A program made the translations under genes and the position numbers. Shown piece after piece: positions 18,868-28,074 of a stretch of 64,000 nucleotides of DNA. Position 1 is the stretch's first letter, and every line of letters starts with the position of its first letter. This DNA is from Pseudomonas viridiflava (GTDB lineage Bacteria; Pseudomonadota; Gammaproteobacteria; Pseudomonadales; Pseudomonadaceae): contig NZ_UUON01000004.1 of NCBI RefSeq assembly GCF_900590885.1, positions 186,001 to 250,000 on the forward strand. The letters are read 5' to 3'. The notes below the pieces were generated by a model, which was not told the DNA's origin, did not search any database, and saw only the letters and a program-made list of their open reading frames with translations.

Positions 18868-19159
18868 TCAACTCTCATTACAACGCAAAGCGAAAGCGTC
18901 GACGTAATCAGTCTCTGCAGTCGCTAAACCATCTACGATAGACGCACTATCACCACCTAGTTCTGCTGCGCGATTCAACACCTGGCGTAGAACGTCGTCA
19001 TAAGATGATCCATCTGACCGAAAAAGCTTGGATTATCTCGCAACCTTGAGCATGTGGTGCGGTTATTAACTCAACCTCTGCACCTGCCTCGGTAAGTGGC
19101 CTGGCACAGCCATATAAGCTACCCACTACCACAAAAAAACTAAGGGTCATGTGATGCAT
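18868..19159 (-). pseudogene. Frameshifted small lipoprotein gene, DUF4156-like
   Basis: Reading from ATG 19159 (GGAG upstream) gives a short signal peptide with lipobox LYGC, then RPLTEAGAEVELITAPHAQG, CEIIQAF, and after a few residues a stop. The neighbouring frame continues from the same point with RSDGSSYDDVLRQVLNRAA and ends NES at 18868. Together they make a ~97-residue lipoprotein that resembles DUF4156 proteins (C-x-LTxxGxxV...). The break falls in a TTTTT run. Either the gene is decaying or the assembly has an indel; the next gene shows the same kind of damage. Confidence 0.5.
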
Positions 19160-19668
19160 CAAATCTACTCCAAATCAAGCTCCAAGATCTTTCCAGCTAC
19201 ACGGATAGTGCAAATCTCATGACAAACCAAGCCATAAACGCGAAAAAATCATGACCCAAAATATTGTTTTAAGTCACCAGATCGAATCGTGAGCATGGGA
19301 CACGTCCTTACACGCTCAAACCTAGCTTGGGACACTGTGACGAGCTAAAGACGATCTAGAAACAATCACCAGCTATACATATATATCAATAGCAAGAATA
19401 GCTGTAGCACCAGCCTCTTTCTATGGGTTCCACGATGACACCACCAGCCCGAGCTATATACATATTGAGACTTAAAGCGATACTCTAAGTCTTCCGTGCG
19501 AGGCCTAAATCCGACAGCGCGCTGAAAATTGCTTGTTCGCCCCGTCATAGGTATTCAATAGCACTCGTGCACTTTATCAGTGTACAGAGCGGGCTTGAAA
19601 TAGGTTAACCCTGCTATGTGCACCATGCACTCCTTAGCATTCAATATAGCTCTTAAGTCGAGGTAGCT
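19160..19668. other. Gene-free stretch upstream of the broken dehydrogenase
   Basis: 509 bp of AT-rich sequence without a credible coding frame. It presumably contains the promoter of the pseudogene that follows. A 60-codon frame on the minus strand lacks any recognisable pattern and is left out. Confidence 0.5.
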
Positions 19669-22088
19669 ATGAGTGATAAAAATCCCCAGCGTCGCCCCCC
19701 CGCTAACACTTATACTGCTTGGCAGCGTCATGGCCATTTTCGGGCTTACATTGCTGACACTAGGCATTAAGCTTTTTATCTTAGATGGCTCGTTATATTA
19801 CGCCATCGCCGGGCTAACATTATTGGTAACCGGCGCCCTTCAATAATACAGCGCGCTGCCGCTATCGGAATATATGCTGCCTTCCTACTAGGCAGCACCG
19901 TTTGGTCGCTCGCGGAAACAGGTCTCGACTGGTGGCAACTGGTGCCACGACTGTCGCTCTGGTTCGTGCTCGGCCTGCTTCTTTGGCTTCCATGGTTCCG
20001 CAAGCCATTGGTACAAAACGATCCTTCACCTAAAGCCACCTCACTACTCGGCCTGTCTGTAATCCTTGCTGGCACATGCGCAATTGCCACACAGTTCACA
20101 AGCTACGGAGACGTTAGTGGTGATCTAGGTCGCGACTCAACCGAAATGACCAGCGCAGCCCCTACCCAACCTGACGGCGAGTGGCAGTCATATGGCCGCA
20201 CCGAATTTGGCGAACGTTATTCGCCACTCAAACAAATCACAACAGCCAACGTGGGCAAACTGACAGAAGCGTGGCGCATCCGCACTGGTGACATGCCAAC
20301 CGATAAAGACCCAGTTGAGCTGACAAACCAAAACACTCCGTTGAAGGTCAACGGTATGCTCTATGCCTGTACCGCTCATAGCAAGGTACTGGCCCTTGAT
20401 CCAGACACTGGCAAAGAGATCTGGCGCTACGACCCTAAGATCCAGGGCCCTAACGGTAATGATTTCCGTGGGTGGGCGCACATGACTTGCCGTGGCGTTT
20501 CTTATTACGATGAAGCCAACTACAGCAAGTCAGACGCCACCAGCACTCCGGCCGTTTTGTCTACCGCTGGACAGGCTGTGGCCACCCATTGCTCACGCCG
20601 CCTGTTCCTGCCGACCGCCGACGCGCGCCTAATCGCGCTGAACGCCGACACCGGCAAGATCTGCGAAGACTTTGGCGATAAGGGCGTTGTAAATCTGCGC
20701 GCCAACATTGGCAAATTCACGCCGGGCGGTTACTACTCCACCTCGCCCGCTGCCATCACCCGTAATCTGGTGATCATCGGCGGCCACGTAACCGACAACG
20801 AATCAACAGATGAGCCTTCAGGCGTGATCCGTGCGTTCGATGTGCACGACGGCCATCTGGTGTGGAACTGGGACGCTGGCAACCCAGACGACACTACTCC
20901 AATCGCGGAAGGTAAGTTCTATACCCGCAACTCGCCAAATATGTGGTCACTGGCCAGCGTCGACGAGAAGTTGGGCTTGGTTTACTTACCGCTTGGCAAC
21001 CAAATGCCAGATCAGTGGGGGGTAAACGCACACCTGAATCCGAGAAGTTTAGCGCCGGCACCGTCGCTTTGGACGTCGACACCGGCAAACTGAAATGGAA
21101 CTATCAGTTTACGCACCATGATCTGTGGGACATGGACGTACCGGCCCAACCATCGCTGATCGACCTGAAACCCCCTAGCGGAGTAAGGCACGCACTGATC
21201 CAACCCACCAAGCAAGGCAGCCTGTATGTGCTAGACCGTGCTACCGGACAGCCAATTGTGCCAATTGAGGAAATCAACGTGCCGAAGGGTGCTGCGGAGG
21301 GCGACTACAGCGCACCAACCCAGGCACGCTCGGCACTGAATATGCTACCACCTGAGTTGAATGAAAAAGCCATGTGGGGCGTAACGCCGTTTGACCAACT
21401 GCTGTGCCGCATCCAGTTCAAATCATTACGTTATGAAGGCCAGTACACACCTCCATCTACACAGTGCAGCATCATTTACCCCGGCAACGTAGGCGTCTTC
21501 AATTGGGGGGCTGTGTCGATCGACCTAGTGCGCCAGATGCTATTCGCTAGCCCGAACTACATGGCATTCGTTTCCAAGCTGGTACCGCGTGCCCAAGTGG
21601 ACGCCAACAGTAAGCGTGAGAGCGAAACAAGTGGCGTGCAGCCTAACACTGGAGCGCCTTACGCCGTGATTATGCACCCGTTGATGTCGCCGTTTGGCGT
21701 ACCTTGCCAGGCACCTTCGTGGGGGTACGTTGCTGGTGTCGACCTAATCACTAACAAAGTGATCTGGAGGCATAAAAACGGCACCAGCCGGGATAGCTCG
21801 CCGATCCCCCTTAACCTGACCCTGGGTGTGCCTAGCATGGGTGGTTCGATGGTCACCGCCGGAGGTGTAGGCTTTCTGAGCGGAACGCTTGACCAGTACA
21901 TTAGAGCTTATGACGTCAAAAACGGTAATAAACTATGGGAAAGTCGCCTGCCTGCTGGTGGGCAGTCAACGCCCATGACGTACACAGGCAAAGATGGCAC
22001 GCAGTACGTGCTTTCCGTTGTGGGCGGGCATGGGTCGCTGGGCACTAAGATGGGCGATTACATCATTGCCTACAAGCTGTCCAAATAA
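19669..22088 (+). pseudogene. PQQ-dependent membrane dehydrogenase (glucose/quinate type), three frameshifts
   Basis: The combined length (about 805 codons) and order fit the quinoprotein glucose/quinate/shikimate dehydrogenases: an N-terminal block of five membrane helices, then the eight-bladed PQQ propeller (DGEWQSYGRTEFGERYSPL, TPLKVNGMLYACTAHSKVLA, DLWDMDVPAQPSLIDL). The frame breaks three times: in a run of seven C at about 19697-19705, near 19844 (CAATAATA), and in a G-run at about 21017-21022, where one G is missing from DQWGGKR. ATG 19669 follows GAGGTAGCT. If real, the enzyme is dead; because all breaks are at or near short runs, sequencing indels are the alternative. An intact enzyme would oxidise glucose or quinate in the periplasm. 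Confidence 0.8.
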
Positions 22089-22162
22089 CCCTTTGAAGTA
22101 GGGTCTGAAAAAGAGCTGCCCCGGGTTAACTGAAAACGTAGAGACTTGCGCAACACTCTAAG

Positions 22163-22197
22163 AAAATGCTTCATTTCGGAAGATATGGAGCATTTTT
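22163..22197 (+). terminator. Probable terminator after the dehydrogenase pseudogene
   Basis: AAAATGCTTCAT (22163-22174) pairs with ATGGAGCATTTT (22185-22196) with one wobble pair and a ten-base loop, then a short T-run. Confidence 0.55.
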
Positions 22198-22620
22198 CGT
22201 TGCTGCATAAATTCAGCGAAGTCAAACAGTCGGGACACCCCTTTCGAGTTTCGTTTTAAGCTCTGATCCCAGGTCAAAATGCGGGATAAGCTTGGCGGGT
22301 CAGTATGGGATCAGCAGTCGCTAATGGCGGATGACCAAGCAACACTGAAAGGTGCCAGAGAAAACTTAATACGGGATGTTTTCTTCTCCCAAGTCATGAA
22401 GCTAAGCTGTCGCTCAGACCGAATCAACACAAGACTCACCGGCTATCAGACCTTTCTTAACCTACTATTTTACCTGTTCGAATCGCAAGTACGTGGAAGT
22501 GTTATCGGTTAAATCGATGTGGAAAATGTAGCTGGGCTCATGAGCTATCACGTCGCTTGCTTAGGAAGGTATTTTATATCTCACGAGCAAGGCCCCTCTT
22601 CATTCTGTTCTCTATATGAA
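22198..22620. other. Gene-free stretch, no recognised feature
   Basis: A 77-codon open frame starting at 22279 exists, but has no ribosome-binding site or recognisable pattern. I see no IS end or RNA gene. Confidence 0.45.
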
Positions 22621-23280
22621 TCAACTCGGCGGCGTTGCCGGCGAACAGCCCGTCACTTGTGGGTAAGTCTGGCAAACCAGCATAATTTTATTTTTGGGTT
22701 CAAAGCCGTGATCAATCATGCACCGCTGCACTTCTGCAGTGCGCCCGATGCTTGCGACGTCCAGATTCGACCCAAGTGGCTTCGCATAACCGCACGCATA
22801 CATGACCGGCAGGGCTTCACTATCATTGGCTACCTGGAATTCGAAATGGCGTGATGCTCCCGCTTTACGCCATGAGACCTGCATACGTTCATCCCGGCCT
22901 GAATTAGGCTTGATTGGGTGAAATGCTTCGTCTTCGACAAACGGTAACGCTTCGAGCTGGGACAAGCTGAGAGGACGACCCTGCCTTTCTTCGACGCAGG
23001 CTGGCATATTCTCCATTATTTCACAGTATTCAAAGCCGTCTTTACGGGTAAAACCGAGGCGCTGCATACACTGAAAGTGAATTATCTGTTCGTTTATTGG
23101 GAAATGGTTTTGCGGCCCTGCCACAGGGTCGCCACACTCTGCCATTGCGGCTCTTACACCATCTACAGAGGTCGAAGTACGTTGCCATTGGGTGAATTCC
23201 GGTGAAGGGGGGCACCCGGTGAGCAAAAGTACCGATGAGATCAGGACTGGGATGGTAATGATCTGAGATTTGCTGAACAT
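22621..23280 (-). CDS. Hypothetical lipoprotein with paired cysteines
   Basis: The start is placed at ATG 23280 (MFSKSQIITIPVLIS), seven to eight bases after AAGGACA, because it begins a lipoprotein signal peptide with lipobox LLTGC (Cys at about residue 22). The 219-residue mature part contains two similar Cys-bearing segments (MAECGDPVAG...FQCMQRLGF near 45-75 and RCMIDHGF near 190), suggesting an internal duplication with disulphides. It is not a family I recognise. It stands alone between the broken dehydrogenase and the GntR-regulated operon. Confidence 0.65.
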   Translation of the reverse strand: MFSKSQIITIPVLISSVLLLTGCPPSPEFTQWQRTSTSVDGVRAAMAECGDPVAGPQNHFPINEQIIHFQCMQRLGFTRKDGFEYCEIMENMPACVEERQGRPLSLSQLEALPFVEDEAFHPIKPNSGRDERMQVSWRKAGASRHFEFQVANDSEALPVMYACGYAKPLGSNLDVASIGRTAEVQRCMIDHGFEPKNKIMLVCQTYPQVTGCSPATPPS

Positions 23281-23568
23281 ATCTTGTCCTTGATTTATGT
23301 CAGGCCACGCGAATTGTGTCCGAATCCTGGAGGCAACAACTGAGATCAATAATCCTGCCACATGCCCCTACCGGTATCAGCCGGCACCTGGACGGAATCA
23401 GGTGTGCCGGGCCTCAAAACTGATGGTTGGTGTAAGGGATGTCCGTTCTTAATGAAATCTGACTTCCGCACCGACGATGCCGCTGATGCAGCCCATAAAT
23501 TGGTGTTGAAAAAGATCTATTGCAAATGGAAGGTTTTTATTTGCCATCGCTCGCTAACAAATCCTGAA

Positions 23569-24312
23569 TTACTTGATCTCCACCGTGTAATGAAATCTGT
23601 CCGCAGGTATATACGACAGTCTCCATTCGACAGGTGCGCCAATGTGATCATGCATCGTTCTTTCGATCTGGATTGCCATCGTCCCCTGAGCGAGCTGGAA
23701 GAGTTTGGCATCTTGGTCGGTTAGTGGCTGCGCGGTGAGATCGTCGACTGCGCGGGCCACCAGTACATCGCATTCGGATTCGTACACGGGGTACAGCAAG
23801 ACCGGAGAGTTAGATTCAAGATACGCAGACAACTTCCCAAATTTCGGTAACGGTAGCCAGATATGCTCCACCAGCACCATTTCCCCGCCGAAAGATCTGC
23901 ATCGATGCATGTAGAGCGCGGTCTGCCCAGGCGCGAGCCGTAATTGCTGCGCAGCTTTTTCTGGAGGGGGCAGGATTTTTATCGCATGGATTTGGGCGGT
24001 GGGCAATTCGTTTCCCTTAGTGCCCCTGAATCGCACGAAGCGCAGCATTGAGGAGCGTTCGAAAGAACGCGACACAAACGTTCCCAGCCCTCGGATACGC
24101 TCGACCAAACCATCCTGCACCAACGCGTCAAGCACCTTGCGCATTGTGCTTATCGAAACTGAATACTCTGCGGCGAGTTTGTCTTCTGAAGGCAACGCTA
24201 TGCCGGTCGTCCAAGTCCTCTGATTGATTCTTTGCGCCAGGTCGTCACGGATCTGCACGTATCGGGGCAGGCGGCTATCCGGCTTTTGGCTAGAAGCGTA
24301 ATCAGAAACCAT
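23569..24312 (-). CDS. GntR/HutC family regulator
   Basis: I place the start at ATG 24312 (MVSDYASSQKP), with AAGGA upstream, giving 247 residues; an in-frame start 25 codons further up would run into the promoter region. The winged helix-turn-helix spans about residues 15-80 (LPSEDKLAAEYSVSISTMRKV, LVERIRGLGTFVS) and the rest is a UTRA effector domain (LRLAPGQTALYMHRCRSF, VEWRLSYIPADRF). HutC-type proteins are repressors released by a small acid. It is divergent from the operon at 24428, with a palindrome at 24399-24410 over the operon promoter, so it very likely represses that operon. Confidence 0.87.
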   Translation of the reverse strand: MVSDYASSQKPDSRLPRYVQIRDDLAQRINQRTWTTGIALPSEDKLAAEYSVSISTMRKVLDALVQDGLVERIRGLGTFVSRSFERSSMLRFVRFRGTKGNELPTAQIHAIKILPPPEKAAQQLRLAPGQTALYMHRCRSFGGEMVLVEHIWLPLPKFGKLSAYLESNSPVLLYPVYESECDVLVARAVDDLTAQPLTDQDAKLFQLAQGTMAIQIERTMHDHIGAPVEWRLSYIPADRFHYTVEIK

Positions 24313-24371
24313 TTCACTAATCCTTGAGTTTAAGCATGGCGCGGTAAGCAGGGAGAGCACATTACCAGACG

Positions 24372-24399
24372 TTGACAGGTCGCTCAATAAATCTATACT
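24372..24399 (+). promoter_or_regulatory. Strong sigma-70-type promoter of the RraA-PrpF operon
   Basis: TTGACA at 24372-24377 and TATACT at 24394-24399 are separated by 16 bases. This is close to the sigma-70 consensus, as expected for a promoter that is held off by a repressor rather than one needing an activator. Confidence 0.7.
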
Positions 24400-24410
24400 T
24401 CTGTACAGAA
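24399..24410. promoter_or_regulatory. Probable GntR operator palindrome
   Basis: TTCTGTACAGAA is a perfect 12-bp palindrome overlapping the -10 box and likely transcription start of the operon at 24428. The TGT/ACA core is usual for HutC-type operators. The GntR gene is directly divergent. Confidence 0.6.
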
Positions 24411-24427
24411 CTACCTAGGAGCTAATT

Positions 24428-24961
24428 ATGACGACCTGCTCAAGCCGCGTTTCAACTGCGGATCTGTGCGATCTCTACTGGGATTCCAACGGGCCCAACA
24501 TCCAGCAAGCCTATCCGGGCCTCATCTCCCTAGGCGGCAAACGCGCCTGCGCTGGGCCTGCCATGACTGTCACATGCGTCGACGACAACGTGCTGATCCG
24601 GGAATTGGTGTCTTCACCAGGCAATGGCCAAGTGCTGGTTATCGATGGAGGGGCATCTGCAAACCGTGCCTTGCTGGGCGACGTCCAGACGACCAAGGCA
24701 ATGAACAACGGCTGGGCTGGGCTGGTGATCAATGGCTATGTAAGGGATCGGGAGCTCCTGGCGTTACTGCCTTTCGCGGTGTTCGCGTTGGGTACTGTGC
24801 CCCTCAGGCCTCTGAAGACAGGTGCGGGGCATCTCGGCGGCGCCGTCAATTTCCTGAATATAACCATCGCGCAGGGCGACTGGGTCTATGTGGATAGCGA
24901 CGGCCTGATCGTTTCAAAGCGCGCACTCGAACTCCCGGCAGAAGCACTGACAGAACAATAA
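24428..24961 (+). CDS. RraA family protein (HMG/CHA aldolase or oxaloacetate decarboxylase-like)
   Basis: A 177-residue protein with the RraA/HMG-aldolase pattern: STADLCDLYW at the N-terminus, CAGPAMTVTCVDDNVLIRE, GQVLVIDGGASANRALLGD (ligand loop), WAGLVINGYVRD and C-terminal GDWVYVDSDGLIVS. Family members include RraA (RNase E inhibitor) and 4-hydroxy-4-methyl-2-oxoglutarate/4-carboxy-4-hydroxy-2-oxoadipate aldolases, which end the protocatechuate 4,5-cleavage and gallate pathways. The GDVQTTKAMNNGWAG region matches both branches. With a PDC-hydrolase-like and a PrpF-like gene in the same operon, the aldolase role is the more likely (inference). AGGAG lies ahead of the ATG. Confidence 0.8.
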   Translation: MTTCSSRVSTADLCDLYWDSNGPNIQQAYPGLISLGGKRACAGPAMTVTCVDDNVLIRELVSSPGNGQVLVIDGGASANRALLGDVQTTKAMNNGWAGLVINGYVRDRELLALLPFAVFALGTVPLRPLKTGAGHLGGAVNFLNITIAQGDWVYVDSDGLIVSKRALELPAEALTEQ

Positions 24962-25003
24962 AAGCGTTTCTAGGCGTTAGCTGGAAGTGCGACAAGGAAA
25001 GAC

Positions 25004-25834
25004 ATGAATTTAAACTCCGAAATAGATAACTCTCTGTTCTTCGTGCACACCCAAGATGAATGCCGGTTGGCCGTCAGACGTTTAAAACATGACTCTGATA
25101 CTGCCCCCACAGTCCTGTTGATTCATGCTTTGGCTATGGACTCTCAGATGTGGACTGACACTGCCCGAGCATTACAAACGCAGGCCAATGTCTATGCTGT
25201 CGACTGTCGTGGTCATGGTCAATCTGACAAGCCATTGGGGCCCTACGATATCGCTCGCTTCAGCGAGGACATGTGCAGCGTCCTTGACCACCTGAAGGTA
25301 GATCGGGCCGTGGTGGTGGGCTGTTCCATGGGGGGCACCATAGCCTTGGGAATGGCTGGTCGATACCCGGAACGAGTGTCTGGCCTAGTCGCCATCGACA
25401 CCACAGCCAGCTACGGCGACGGGGCTATCTCGAAATGGTCTGATCGAGGCGAACAAGCGTTGCGCGACGGGATGGCCTCGCTGGCAGATTTTCAGTGTGA
25501 GCGCTGGTTCAGTGTGCAATATCGCCAACTTCATCCACAGGCAGTCAGCCGAGCGCTCGACGTCTTCCTGTCCAATGACACCATGGCCTACCACCAGGCA
25601 TGCCTGATGTTGGGCAAAGCCGACGAAAGCGGGCTGCTGCCCCGCTATAAAGGGCCTGCGCGGATCGTCGTCGGAGAGGATGACTACGCAACTCCGATTT
25701 CCATGGCGATGGACATTCAGCGGCTGCTGCCGAACTCAGTGCTCCAGGTCATTCCTGAAGCGAGGCACTACACACCCATCGAAACGCCCGGATCTGTGGC
25801 TGCGAACATCGACTCTATTTTGGCATCGCTGTGA
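25004..25834 (+). CDS. Alpha/beta hydrolase, 3-oxoadipate enol-lactonase-like
   Basis: A 276-residue alpha/beta hydrolase. The nucleophile elbow GCSMGG places Ser108; HALAMDSQMW gives the oxyanion region, VVGEDDYATP the acid and ARHYTPIE the catalytic His. Its length and the pattern YPERVSGLVAIDT resemble 3-oxoadipate enol-lactonases (PcaD) and related lactonases. It could hydrolyse an enol-lactone in this operon, or complete the catBCA route, which lacks its own enol-lactonase nearby. Substrate not decidable from sequence. Confidence 0.8.
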   Translation: MNLNSEIDNSLFFVHTQDECRLAVRRLKHDSDTAPTVLLIHALAMDSQMWTDTARALQTQANVYAVDCRGHGQSDKPLGPYDIARFSEDMCSVLDHLKVDRAVVVGCSMGGTIALGMAGRYPERVSGLVAIDTTASYGDGAISKWSDRGEQALRDGMASLADFQCERWFSVQYRQLHPQAVSRALDVFLSNDTMAYHQACLMLGKADESGLLPRYKGPARIVVGEDDYATPISMAMDIQRLLPNSVLQVIPEARHYTPIETPGSVAANIDSILASL

Positions 25835-25858
25835 CCCGGTAGTCCTGAGGATTCGACA

Positions 25859-26746
25859 ATGACAATAAAAAGAAGAAGTTTTTTGATGGGGTCGGCTGCC
25901 GCACTTGCGTGCATTCCGCTGCGCCATGCTTTCGCTGGCGAGGCCACTCCATCTGAGCCAGTTTTCGATGCACACTTTCATCTATTCGACCCTGCTTACC
26001 CGATAGACGCTAATGGCGGGTACACGCCACCTACGTTTTCCCAGGCTGATTACCTGCGGCTTGCGACCCCATTAGGGGTTCGCTCGGGCGTCTTGGTCGG
26101 TAGCTCGTTCCAAGGCTACCGGCAAGATTGGTTATGCGACGCACTCACCAAGCTGGGAACTGAATGGGTCGGAATCACCCAATTGCCTTTGGATGTTTCG
26201 GACGCGGAAATCCTTAGGCTTGCGAAGTTTGGGGTTCGCGGCATTCGCTTCAATATTTATCGCGGTGATGAAATTTCGATGGATCAACTGGTGGCGCTCT
26301 CCCAACGAGCATTCGATCTTGCAGGATGGCATCCAGAAGTCTATTTGGATGCTTCTCAAATACGAGCGCATGTGCCGCAGCTAAGTCATCTGCGTGGCCT
26401 AGTTATTGATCATCTCGGTATGACCGAAGCGGGCTTACCTGTGCTATTGGATCTGGTTGACGCCGGTGCCAAAGTCAAGGCTTCAGGATTTGGCAGGGGC
26501 AATCTGGATGTGCCTAGCGCACTCGAACGTATTGCCCGTCGCAGTCCTGACGCTTTGATGTTCGGGTCGGATATGCCGTCCACACGCACTAAGCGGCCAT
26601 TCCAGGCTGCCGATATAGAACTTATCAAATCTATCCTGGGGCAAGAGTTGGCGCGTAAGGCGCTTTGGAGTAACGGGCGCAGCTTTTATCGATTGCCGGT
26701 TACCGATCAAGTCCAACTGATCACGCGCAAAGGCGGTGCCCTATGA
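25859..26746 (+). CDS. Tat-exported amidohydrolase, 2-pyrone-4,6-dicarboxylate hydrolase-like
   Basis: A 295-residue amidohydrolase_2 protein. Residues 1-27 are a twin-arginine signal peptide (KRRSFLMG, then hydrophobic, cleavage after HAFA), so the enzyme is probably folded first and sent to the periplasm. The metal-binding HxH is His39/His41 (FDAHFHLF), with a later His in IDHLGMTE and the catalytic Asp in FGSDMPSTR. The family includes LigI, which opens 2-pyrone-4,6-dicarboxylate; known LigI proteins are cytoplasmic, so export is unusual. Its last codons overlap the MFS start by four bases. Confidence 0.78.
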   Translation: MTIKRRSFLMGSAAALACIPLRHAFAGEATPSEPVFDAHFHLFDPAYPIDANGGYTPPTFSQADYLRLATPLGVRSGVLVGSSFQGYRQDWLCDALTKLGTEWVGITQLPLDVSDAEILRLAKFGVRGIRFNIYRGDEISMDQLVALSQRAFDLAGWHPEVYLDASQIRAHVPQLSHLRGLVIDHLGMTEAGLPVLLDLVDAGAKVKASGFGRGNLDVPSALERIARRSPDALMFGSDMPSTRTKRPFQAADIELIKSILGQELARKALWSNGRSFYRLPVTDQVQLITRKGGAL

Positions 26747-28056
26747 ACACGTCGATTGAGAAACGCACCATCAAAAAAGTTGGGTTGCGGCTGATTCCGC
26801 TGATGCTGGTTTGTTACCTGGTTAACTATTTAGACCGCATTAACGTGGGTTTCGCTGCATTACACATGAACGAAGATGTTGGGATCACGGCAACAGTATT
26901 TGGATGGGGAGCAGGGCTGTTCTTCATCAGTTATTTTCTCTGTGAAGTGCCCAGCAATATGGCCCTTCATCGGGTAGGAGCACGTCGCTGGATTGCCAGA
27001 ATAATGATTACCTGGGGTATCGTTTCAACCTGCTTTGCGTTTGTTCAGGGGCCGATATCATTCATGGCTTTGCGATTCTTGCTGGGAGTCGCCGAAGCGG
27101 GATTTTTTCCGGGTATGGTGCTCTACATCAGCTACTGGTTTCCTCAGGAGTACCGGGGTCGATTGACAGCACTGTTCATGACTGCGATTCCCTTATCCGC
27201 TCTCATCGGTGCACCGCTTTCTGGTTTTCTGCTTGAAACCGCGAACTTCTGGAGTATCGCCAGCTGGAAGTGGATGTTCATCATCGAAGGCGTTCCTGCG
27301 ATCATTTTGGGCGTAGTGGTGTTGGTATACCTCACCGACAGGCCGTCTGAAGCCAAGTGGCTCACTTCAGAGGAAAAAGATTGGCTGATTTCCAAGCTCT
27401 CCGTGGAAAAAACGGGCGCTCATCTCTCCAGCTTCAAGGACGCCTTCAAAAGCCTGAACGTGATGCTCATGGGTGTTATTCATCTTGGATTCGCCGTCGG
27501 CTCCTACGGGATTGCCATTTGGCTGCCGCAGATCCTCAAAGGGCACGGATTGAGCAGCTTTCACATTGGGCTGATGTCGATGATCCCGTACGGTGTCGCA
27601 ATAGTAGGAATGATCGCTTGGGGTGCTTTGTCGGATAAAAGCCCTAACCGTTCCCTCCATGTGGCTGCCAGTTGCATGCTCGGTGCGATAGGCCTGTTGA
27701 TAGCTGCTGCTGTACCCACCCTGTTCGGAGCCATGGTGGGCATCTCAATCAGCACCTTGGGTGTGATTGCAGCGCGACCAATATTCTGGACTTTACCTGG
27801 CAGCTTTCTCACCGGCTCAGCAGCGGCGGCGGGTATAGCGTTCATCAATGCGTTTGGTAATCTCGGCGGATTCATAGGGCCCTACGTAATTGGTCTTATT
27901 AAAGACCAAACTGGCTCCTTTACCCTGGGTATCGTGGCTACATCTTTGCCATTGGCGTTAAGCGTCGTCGCGGCATTGGTTCTGTCCAAACGCCTGGCGC
28001 CACTCAGAGCTGACGCTGCAGCCAACAGTTCTGAGTCCGTTCAAGAGCCTATCTAA
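26743..28056 (+). CDS. MFS anion:cation symporter (ACS family)
   Basis: A 437-residue, 12-helix MFS protein of the ACS family (phthalate, tartrate, glucarate, 4-hydroxyphenylacetate importers). Typical segments are LVCYLVNYLDRINVGFAAL in helix 1, RFLLGVAEAGFFPGMVLYIS in helix 4 and GLIKDQTGSFTLG near the C-terminus. Its start overlaps the preceding stop (ATGA), showing co-translation. It would import the acid that the operon breaks down, possibly the product released by the periplasmic hydrolase. Confidence 0.88.
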   Translation: MNTSIEKRTIKKVGLRLIPLMLVCYLVNYLDRINVGFAALHMNEDVGITATVFGWGAGLFFISYFLCEVPSNMALHRVGARRWIARIMITWGIVSTCFAFVQGPISFMALRFLLGVAEAGFFPGMVLYISYWFPQEYRGRLTALFMTAIPLSALIGAPLSGFLLETANFWSIASWKWMFIIEGVPAIILGVVVLVYLTDRPSEAKWLTSEEKDWLISKLSVEKTGAHLSSFKDAFKSLNVMLMGVIHLGFAVGSYGIAIWLPQILKGHGLSSFHIGLMSMIPYGVAIVGMIAWGALSDKSPNRSLHVAASCMLGAIGLLIAAAVPTLFGAMVGISISTLGVIAARPIFWTLPGSFLTGSAAAAGIAFINAFGNLGGFIGPYVIGLIKDQTGSFTLGIVATSLPLALSVVAALVLSKRLAPLRADAAANSSESVQEPI

Positions 28057-28074
28057 GGGCTGCTTCGATTATTT

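Noticed and set aside
22279..22512. 77-codon plus-strand frame after the dehydrogenase pseudogene
   Set aside because: No ribosome-binding site, no family pattern, and it lies in low-information sequence after a terminator.
23362..23724. 120-codon plus-strand frame overlapping the GntR gene
   Set aside because: Most of it is antisense to the end of a well-supported GntR regulator gene.
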